Positions 56,406 to 64,000 of a DNA stretch of 64,000 nt are shown in pieces. Under the pieces are notes generated by a model that worked only from the letters and a program-made list of their open reading frames with translations, ran no database searches and was not told where the DNA came from. A program made the position numbers and the translations under genes. Position 1 is the first letter of the stretch. The number at the start of each line of letters is the position of its first letter. Origin of the DNA: Gnetum montanum (taxonomy: Eukaryota; Streptophyta; Gnetopsida; Gnetales; Gnetaceae); NCBI GenBank assembly GCA_015680685.1, contig MNCI01011418.1:111195-175194 (forward strand). Direction: 5' to 3'.

Positions 56406-59073
56406 TGTTACATCCCATCCAGAGACAATAGGTATGGTTATTCGCTTATGAGTTATACATTACATGTGCAGTCCCAGTGGGTTTTTGAGGATGAGTTAAT
56501 GTATTTTATATGTTATGAGGCTTCATTTTCATGTTATGATTATGATGTCTTTGCATGCTTAACTAACATGATTATATGCGCTAGCCCTGTGTGATGTGTT
56601 AGATAGGTCATGTTGTTAGTAGGGGTGTTGGATTGAGGTACAAGAGCACTGATTTGGTATGTTTTTATGCTTTATGTGTGATTTCAGTATGTAGGAATTT
56701 GTACTATATCACTATGTTGTGTGTTGTTCAAGTATGGTTTTGGCATGTGAATGTCTAGAGTGTATGATAAGGATCCCATAGGTTCAAATGGATTTTGATT
56801 TGGAGTCCCAGTCTATTTGTTATGCAGGCTTAAATTTTATGGTACTAGTTGCAAAGACGAAAAATAAAAATAACTTATGAAAATTGTTTCTTGAAAAATA
56901 ATAAATAATTCAAATAAAAAAAAGAAAAGTAAAAGTCACGTTAGGCTACATGTGACGTGTGCTACATCCATTTTGTCTTTTTATTTTTTAATAACATAAA
57001 CATAAGCTTTGTTTTTTTCTTCTTATTTTAACACCACCGCCCTTTTGCAGCACCATGCTTAGGTTCTTTTTCTGTTTCTTTTGTATACTGAAACAAAAAC
57101 ACATAGAAGTCTATTTTCTTCCATTTTTTTTCTTTGCTCTTTTCCTCTCTTCCACCTTTTTCCTAGATTTTGAGCCTTGTGGACGATTGTTCCTTACTCT
57201 GAACCTGGATTTGGGATTGCTTGGGTCATATCTACATAGGTGTAGAACTTGTTGGGAGAAAACTGGAGTCCTACCAGATTTTTAAAGATTTTCTACTTGT
57301 TTCAGCCTTTCTGCCCCAACAATTTTAATTGGTTGGCTGTCTTTACCTTTTTCCTATATTTTTGTGCTAAATTAGTGTATATGAGTATGCAATGGGGGCA
57401 TGTGGGGCTAATAGCTCAAAGTCCAAGCTTAGACATGTTATTTTGCATAGTTCCCAAAATTGTATGATTTTGGTTTCAAATTTTTTATTAATATATATGG
57501 GATGTATGGTATGATGTGGACTTGTAGAATATGATATGTGGTGTTTAGGAGACTCATATGATTGGAATATAATATTTGTGGGGCCTATTAGGACATGAGC
57601 ATTTTTTTGGCATTCCAATCCTTTTTGATGGTACTTAATATTATTTAAATATTATTTTATTAATTAAACTTTGAACGCACATAACTTTATTTCTAGGAGT
57701 CTGATCTAGGTAAAATTAGTGTCATTGGGATCGTTTTAGGAAGTACTTTCTAAGCATGGGATTAGTTTTCTCTTTGGGCATATATCATTTTGAAGGTTAT
57801 TCTAGTGGTCATTTGTATGGAAGTATGTGTCTTTTGAGGAATATGGCATTGTTTTGTCAAATTGAGATCTTCATGTTGTTTTGATGCATCGTGGCATTGT
57901 TTTCATGGAATCACTGTAATTGTTAGGGGTGGATATGTGTGGTTATGTTGTTTGGATGTGTTGTGTATATGTTTTTACAACAATGCTTGTGACAGTCGTT
58001 GGCAAGTGGTGCTAGCATGAGGGTGTGAACTGGTTGGTGATGAGGCACCCTAGAGGTAGTATGGATTGACCTCCACTATGATGCATTAGTGAGTCTCCTA
58101 TCTTAGGCCTCATCCTGAGTGTAGGAAAGCATAGGCGTGTTCATACCTATGGCTGGTCCATGGTATAGGTGTGTTCATCCCTATCGTTAGTCCTCTAGAA
58201 GGCTAGTGGTTGTAGGTCATAGGTTTATGGACCTTAGCACTAGTTGGATAAATAAAAGACTAATAAAAGGCCTACAGAAAATGGTTGTTATGAGTTCTCC
58301 TGGCAACATTTAACATGAAACATTGAGCTAGCAACCACATGGGCTATGTATGTGATAGTATTAGTTTTTGATTCATATCATTGAGAATAGATGTTCTGTT
58401 TGGATTATGATTGTGTGGATCATGGACTATTTATGGTATATCATGGGTATGATGACATGGGCATGATAGATGATGTTGGACCATGGCTTTGTCTATGATT
58501 GTATGATAGTATGTTAGCTTTATGGATGATATGGTCTGTGTTGTTTTGAGCATGCATAAGACTAACAGTGGTTGTAGTTTGCCTTGTACCCCACTCCTCT
58601 CCTCTGGTGCAGCACTTTTCAACCATCTAGCAAGGGAAGTGTAAAGGCTTCCCACTTAGTTGTGTATTGACATTGTTTAATTACATGTGAAAGGCGTAGG
58701 AGCCTAGGTGAGCACAAAGAGAGAGAGTAGAGGAGGGGAAAATCCTTTAGTGCTTGTTTAATGTATATTTTCATGTACTATAGTGTGGACTAGATATCCT
58801 TGTATGAAACTCTCTATACTCTTCTATATATGATGATGAGATTTATGTGTTTTTGTATTTTAGTAGAGTAGTGCATAGTTTGATTTATGTAGAGACATGC
58901 ATTTTTATAAAGTGATGTATGTTTAGTTTTTGACGTGGTAGGAAATTTTTGTACCATTTGACCTTCTTGGATATCATGTATTCTACACATTATTAGTTTT
59001 AGTTATCATGCTTCCTTTCTAAGATTTCTTGATTCTAGTCATCACCTTATCCTTGTTAGGGTGGGGTGTTATA
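56406..59073 (+). repeat. 3' LTR of element I (2668 bp)
   Basis: TGTTACATCCCATC to GGGGTGTTATA (terminal CA changed to TA). It matches the 5' LTR along its length with scattered substitutions and several small indels, including a 20-bp insertion CATGTACTATAGTGTGGACT region near 58770-58790. GTGAT follows. Confidence 0.92.
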
Positions 59074-59078
59074 GTGAT

Positions 59079-60767
59079 TTTCAATTTTTTGCTAATAAAC
59101 ATGCTTTGTGTCAATAGGACACAGTGGTGTTGTAGCTATTACTAATGGTGGTTTGTGCTCTATATTTTGTTTGCTAGTGTCTAGTTTCTATTTTTGAATT
59201 TTTATGTTGATTATTGAGTTATGGTTTCTTTTTCATGGAATGGGCAGTGAGTCCATGACATCCACTCATTCATAAACTCCATTTTTTCCTTGTTTTGGAA
59301 GTTTGCAGTCCCTTTCATTAATAAACCTTTAATAAATCAATGACCTTGGTAGTTTTTAGAATTTGGAAAGATTCAAAGGTTTTCATAGGATGTGACTTTA
59401 AGGGGACTCAATACTCTTTGTACTCTTCTACTTACTTGGGTGCTTAAATGTTTTCATGGGCTTCTTACCGTTCCATATCATGCAATAACAGGAAGTCAAA
59501 TAATGTCTTTGCATGGTGTGGTTTCCATTCAAAAAGAAAAAAACAACAAAAAGAAAAAAAATAAAACAAAAAGAAAATAACATGATGGGAATTCAAAGCA
59601 CATCCCTTAGATAAAAAAATGGATTACAAGCACTAGTTATGGGACTAGAAAGACATGTTACTCATGCCTGAAGGTCCCCTCTAACTAAGGCCCTCTCTCA
59701 CTTCCTGCTTCTCTTTTCTTCTCTTTATGGAATGGTGGTTGTTCTATGGGCGCACTCTTGTATCTTGAGGGGATAGATTAATCTTAGAGTGGTCATGCGA
59801 AGTCACTAAAAGAAGTTGGTTTTGGTCTAGGCTAAGGATGGATCTCCTCAAGTCATTTTAAACACAAATTTCATAAGGGACTTCTTATGACCTCAATTTG
59901 GAATTCCATTCCACCTTCTCCATCATTTTTCTCTACTAACCATGATTCACTTCACTATTAGCATCCATTTTCTTTATTCCATGTCTTGGTTTGATGTACT
60001 TAAATTCTTAGGTGAAATCTTCTGGGTGTTGGTCCTTAACTTCCATTAATCATTAGTCACCTATGGGATCCATGGACTCCTTAGGTTGTAGTTATGTAAG
60101 GGAAAACAAAGCATGTTCTTGCTATGGGAAGGACCCACTTTCATATCTCTTGGTTAGGTTCATTAAGTACCTTATCCTTAGGCATTCTTGCAAATAGAGT
60201 CTTTCGTACACCCATCTTCTACATTAGACCATGTGCTCCTTCACCTATTTTGTTTAATAAATATGTTCTCTATCAAATTTTTTAGTTTTGAGCTTTCAAA
60301 GATCCTCTTCAATTATTTTATCATATTCTTGGCTTTTTTGGGATTCCATGGACCCCAATTTCATTGAGAAATTCCTCATATTTTTTGAGATATTGACATT
60401 TGAAAATTTTTGCTGATGTGCCCTGTATACGGGGCCCCATCAATGAAGCAAAACTATATATGAGGTCTCATCGACATAAGGGAAAAATAGTATGTATGTA
60501 TATATATATACATTACCCCACTTTGAAAATTTTACATTTTCTAACCCCCACAAATGTTTAACTAATAAATCAACTATTAAACACCAAATTACAAGAGTTA
60601 AACCTTTCCAACAAGCTCTGGTGATAATTATAATAAATAATTAATAAAATAATCAATATGTCATGTTCCAATTTTAGCCAAAGTATAACTAACTAATGAG
60701 AGAAGGTATTTAAATATTTAGAGTTACACATTATATCTACTAATCCATGGACATGTTGTGACCACAA
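59079..60767 (+). other. Spacer of element C, part right of inserted element I
   Basis: Untranslated. It aligns with B's spacer by shared blocks: AGTCCATGACATCCACTCAT (59251 on), GGGAATTCAAAGCACATCCC (59586 on), GTTATGGGAC, and a CCCCATCAATGAAGCA region near 60440. It contains one copy of the GAAAGACATGTTACTCATGC motif near 59650. A TATATATATATA run (60500-60512) is low complexity. Before the third-ORF ATG it reads GTGACCACAA, so the AG seen in B and G is lost here. Confidence 0.6.
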
Positions 60768-62515
60768 ATGACACCAAAAGGGAAACGCATGTAGAAAGTA
60801 GGACCACCTCAACTAAGGGAGAAACGACCTAGAACAAAAAGAGGCTAAGACTAGCCCCAAGAAGAACCACTAGCAACCCATGCCATAGGTCCTCTTAGGG
60901 AAGAGGTAGAGGTGGAATCTATTCAAGAGATTCCAAAACCAGCAATAGCAACAAAACACTCCCATCGTGATGATGTGCCAACACAACTAGTAAATCTTGA
61001 GGTGACCTTAATAGAGGCTTACCTGAATCAAATCAAATCGAGGGAGGTCCAAAAATTAGTTCTCTAGGAGTTAAATTTTGGCCCTTTCCTAGAGCATGCA
61101 CCAAGAGAAGTGCAGGACCACTTGAAGGCCTCTCCCATGTGGCCAATCATCACTTCCACAGGTGAGTGGTACATGGGAGAAACATTCCTATTCTAGAATA
61201 ATAGGTAGCTCAAATCAATAGTGAAAATTAAGGACATCTCAGTGTCCTACTTGGTGTAAGCCATTGTTGCAATGCTTGAATTACCTAAAATAGGGATAAA
61301 TCTTACTAAGATCCCAATGCAAGTATATCCTAGCATTAAAAAATAATGGATTCAATAGTGATTTGGTGCTGACTACAAGGAGTTTGGTGCACTTACACCT
61401 GTGGAGAGGATACACTATAAGATTGTAGCCTTTCACCTTAATCCCACAATAAGGCCAAGCAAAATCACTACCTTCTCTACTCAATCATGTGTCACTCTAA
61501 GTGGGAGATTCCCCATCAACCTTCTGCAACTAATCTATTTAGATATGGAAAAGGGCTTTAAGGAAAATGAACATGGAAGGAAGGCACTCCCCTTCCCATG
61601 CCTTATCAGGAAACTTTATTGAAGGGGAGGAATAGTACGTTACACCAATGATACTATCAAGACTGTTGTGGCCACCAACTGGGAAAAAATGATGAAGGAT
61701 AAGACTCCTACAACCATTATCCAAGAAGAGGAGCAGCGACCACCACCTCCACATGCCACTAAAAAACCTATGTCAAACATTGCTACAACTGCCCAATAGT
61801 TGTGCAAATACAAAGAATGACTCTTAAGTGAACAAGATCAATGAGTAGGCATGAGTGGTGGGGACCCATCCATGTACAAACTAGCCATGAGTCACCTTAA
61901 TGAGGTGGCCCGAACGATTAGCTTGATGGGTGAAAGTGGATCCATTTTTTCAGCCCAAAGAATGCAGGTACTTACAAGGTCGAATTTGAGCATCAAAGAG
62001 GTCATAGTATCTCTTGCAAAATAACAGTCACTCCCATAAATCTCTAGAAATGCTATGACCTTCTCAGTGTGCTTGGAGAAGGGTGAAGGGGCAACTGTAT
62101 TGGTGATGCAACACCGAGGGCAAGAGACTATAGTAGAAGTGGTCACTAATCGTATTACCAAAACTCTCAATGCACCTATAGAATTTGCACCAGACATCAC
62201 TACACTCCATAATGTGCAAACATTCATAAGAACCACAAGTAGTATAATAAGTGTAGTGCAACATGAAGAACTGTTGGACCGATAGGTGGGAACCAAGCAA
62301 CCACTTCCGGATGCCTTTGACCTTCCAAACAACATTACTACAACCTCATTGGAGCTAGTTAAGGTAACGGGCAAGAATATCATATTGGAGGAGCAACTTA
62401 AAATGGCCAACTAATGAAATGAACACTTGGCTACGAAGTTGTCAAATTAAGAGCCCAGATTGTCGACCCTAAATTCCTCAACCCAACACTGACAAGAGAT
62501 GAAGCTATGGAACAG
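60768..62515 (+). pseudogene. Third ORF of element C, truncated after the domain
   Basis: It begins MTPKGKRM after a damaged acceptor-like site and follows B's third ORF block by block: TLIEAYLNQIKSREVQKLVL, ELNFGPFLEHAPREVQDHL, ASPMWPIITSTGEWYMGETF, LELPKIG, FGALTPVERIHYKIVAFHLN, PTIRPSKITTFSTQSCVTLS, ALPFPCLIRKLY, then TFSVCLEKGEGATVLVMQHR and QHEELLDR. It ends at about residue 580 with DEAMEQL, where B enters its coiled-coil half, and copia sequence takes over. Stops are frequent. The strong conservation of the domain between B and C supports it as a real protein in the family's ancestor. Confidence 0.7.
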
Positions 62516-63489
62516 CTGTGGAAGATGATGTGGGTATTGCCATTATTCCTATTACTAAAAATCAAATGTATAAGTTATAGATACAAAAGGATGTTCAATG
62601 CCTCACTTTCACTAACGATGTTGCATGGTTGTGACATGCTCGATTAGGACATGTCAACTTTAGCTCAATGGACCGCATGCAAAAAGAAGGACTCGTCAGA
62701 GGTATGCCAAAATTTTCTTTGCCCAATAGTCATGATTGTAGCATATGTCAACTAGGAAAAATCACAAGATTGTTATTTCCTAGGAAAGAACATAGATCTC
62801 AAGAAAAATTAGATCTAGTTCATATGGATTTATGCGGTCCCATGCAAGCATTGAGCCTAGGTAAAAACCGCTATATATTAATCATCAAGGATGATTTTTC
62901 CAAATTTTCTTAGGGTTATTCTATGAAATTAAAAGATCAAACATTGGGATTGTTTAGAGGATTCAAGCTGGCAATAGAAAATCAAAGTGGTAATACAATC
63001 AAGAAAATCTGAAAAAATCATGGTGGTGAATTTTTATTCCAAAAATTTGATGAATTCTGCAAGAAGAATGGAATTATTCATCAAACTACCACATCCTATA
63101 CACCCCAACAAAATGGAGTAGCTAAAAGGAAAAATAGAACCGTGGTTGAAATGGCCAGGTGTTTACTGCAACTATCAAACTTAGCAGATATGTTTTGGGC
63201 AAAAGTGTGTGCAACATCAATTTATCTTTTAAATAGAGTGCCTTCTAGATAAATTCACAGTAAAACACCCTATGAATTTTGGCATGGTTATACACCTAAT
63301 ATTTCACATTTGAAAATATTTGGTTCACCCTACTATGTGCACATCCCTACCCAAAACATACAAAAATTAGATGGAAAAGCTATGCCTTGTATTTTTGTTG
63401 GATATTCTCCCACATCTAAAGCTTACAGGTGCTATGATAAAAATAATCACAAGGTCATTGATTCCCATGACATCAATTTTTTGGAATAG
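62516..63489 (+). pseudogene. Element J: Ty1/copia GAG-pre-integrase and integrase fragment
   Basis: It reads EDDVGIAIIPITKNQMYKL, then the GAG-pre-integrase block HARLGHVNFSSMDRMQKEGL and CSICQLGK (HHCC finger region). The integrase core keeps DLCGPM, but the second Asp position is Asn (KNHGGEF) and the Glu is Lys (NGVAKRKNRTVVEMA), so the catalytic triad is broken. MFWAKVCATSIYLLNRVPSR, TPYEFWHGYTPNISHLKIFG and CIFVGYSPTSKAYRCYD follow, ending VIDSHDINFLE. No LTR, PBS, RT or RNase H is attached. Both ends are abrupt: on the left it joins C's third ORF, on the right it joins unrelated sequence. Confidence 0.82.
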
Positions 63490-63651
63490 GACTGCATTGC
63501 CCACAATCTATTTTTTCTAGCAACCAAAATGTTTTGTACATGCCATAGCATTGGCACATTTTTTGAGCATCCTCTAGGCTATTCTCTTTCCAATGCCAAA
63601 CCCACTCCAGTGATGCCAAGCTGGCACACATCTTAGGACTCTTTTGCCAGA
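63490..63651. other. Unassigned sequence after copia fragment J
   Basis: Copia similarity stops at the codons for NFLE. No retroelement motif, LTR end or RNA gene is seen on either strand. The base composition becomes clearly more GC-rich here than in the rest of the window. Confidence 0.5.
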
Positions 63652-64000
63652 TGAGGACATCCTTCCCAAAATCACGGACACCACGAGAACTATGCAACTC
63701 CCAAGCCCCAATGGCCTCCCATTTCTGTAGGGTCTACCTCACCTATTTCCCATGCACTGGCACCTCTCCTTCCTTACCAACGCTCCCTCCATTCCATGCA
63801 ACAATGGCGAGGCATCAATTTCGGTGCCCCAGCTCCACATTTTTTGGTTCCCAAGTCATCATTCCCTCCAGCTGCCAATTCCATTATTTCGGCAACATCC
63901 AATCCGCATTTCTTGCATCCACAAGCACACAATCCACCCTTTTTGGACTCCCTTCCATCCACCATTCTATCCAATGCTACTCCCTATGGGCCATTAACTC
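63652..64000 (+). CDS. Unidentified Pro/Ser/His-rich open reading frame, open at the window edge
   Basis: One frame is open for about 116 codons from the stop at 63649-63651 to the end of the window. An internal ATG at 63796 begins MQQWRGINFGAPAPHFLVP. The translation is rich in Pro, Ser, His and Asn, with HPQAHNPPFLDSLPST near the edge. I recognise no family. It could be the low-complexity N-terminus of a retroelement gag or LINE ORF1, a host exon, or chance in GC-richer DNA. No TATA box or splice site could be assigned. Confidence 0.3.

Larger units (their letters stand above)
49169..59073 (+). mobile_element. Element I: complete Tekay/Del-like chromovirus (9.9 kb)
   Basis: Two long LTRs (49169-51842 and 56406-59073) beginning TGTTACATCCCATC, an initiator-tRNA-Met-type PBS, gag, protease, RT, RNase H, integrase and chromodomain remnant, and a polypurine tract AAGGAGGGGAGAG before the 3' LTR. 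It is flanked by the perfect target duplication GTGAT (49164-49168 and 59074-59078), lying in element C's spacer. The long LTRs, 4.6-kb internal part and C-terminal chromodomain point to the Tekay/Del lineage. Stops in all domains and loss of integrase and protease residues make it inactive. Confidence 0.92.
28646..62515 (+). mobile_element. Element C: Athila-like retrotransposon split by B and I, truncated in its third ORF
   Basis: C's own sequence is 28646-28652, 41775-49168 and 59079-62515. It was inserted in D's RNase H. It has the 5' LTR, PBS, gag, protease, RT, RNase H, integrase, T-rich spacer and about 580 codons of the third ORF. B interrupts its LTR and I interrupts its spacer. At about 62515 similarity to B's third ORF ends within a few codons and copia sequence begins, so the coiled-coil half, polypurine tract and 3' LTR are missing from the window. 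Confidence 0.8.

Noticed and set aside
62516-63489. J as a complete copia element
   Set aside because: No LTR, PBS, RT or RNase H lies next to it in the window, and both ends are abrupt, so only a fragment is supported.

Overview
The window is repeat-rich plant nuclear DNA. It is AT-rich and is built almost entirely of LTR retrotransposons inserted into one another, with no intact host gene visible. The families are Athila-like, Tat-like and Tekay/Del-like Ty3/gypsy, plus Ty1/copia. This mix, the long nested LTRs, and stop codons in every coding region point to a seed plant with a large genome. A gymnosperm is my guess, but the sequence alone does not prove it.

Layout, with letters used throughout. 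A (minus, 1-2965) is the gag half and 5' LTR of an Athila-like element inserted into G. G (plus, 2966-9069) is the 3' half of an Athila-like element ending in its 3' LTR; its host is a decayed copia reverse transcriptase, H (minus, 9070-10488), which also carries a tRNA-derived SINE. D (plus) starts with its 5' LTR at 10489. E (minus, 10855-23548) is inserted in that LTR, and F (minus, 10920-19066) is inserted in E's own LTR. D resumes at 23554 with gag, protease and RT and stops in RNase H at 28645, where C (plus) begins. B (plus, 28653-41769) is a complete Athila-like element inserted 7 bp into C's 5' LTR. C resumes at 41775 with gag-pol. It is interrupted by I (plus, 49169-59073), a complete Tekay-like chromovirus with 2.67-kb LTRs, then continues with its third ORF to about 62515. 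There it meets a copia integrase fragment, J (62516-63489), followed by unassigned, GC-richer sequence to the edge. Target-site duplications support B (ATGAG), E (CTATG), F (CGGTC/CGATC), I (GTGAT) and the SINE (17 bp, 15 matching).

The Athila-like copies (A, B, C, D, E, G) share a plan: LTRs of 0.85-0.95 kb with TGATGA/TCATCA ends, a primer-binding site matching the 3' end of plant tRNA-Asp, and a polypurine tract GTGGGGGTA. Gag-pol is followed by a 2-kb T-rich spacer and then a roughly 940-codon third ORF. That ORF holds a domain resembling the 'putative plant transposon protein' family and a long coiled-coil tail, and it begins just after a splice-acceptor-like AG in two of three copies. 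F is different. It is a Tat-lineage element with gag and protease but no reverse transcriptase or integrase, so it looks non-autonomous. Its U3 carries an array of the palindrome AGCGTATACGCT.

All coding regions are damaged by stops and frameshifts, so nothing here should make a full protein. There are two N gaps (20529-21104 and 32000-32845) and three single Ns. Two of the single Ns bracket a perfect 90-bp inverted copy of nearby gag sequence, which I read as an assembly artefact.
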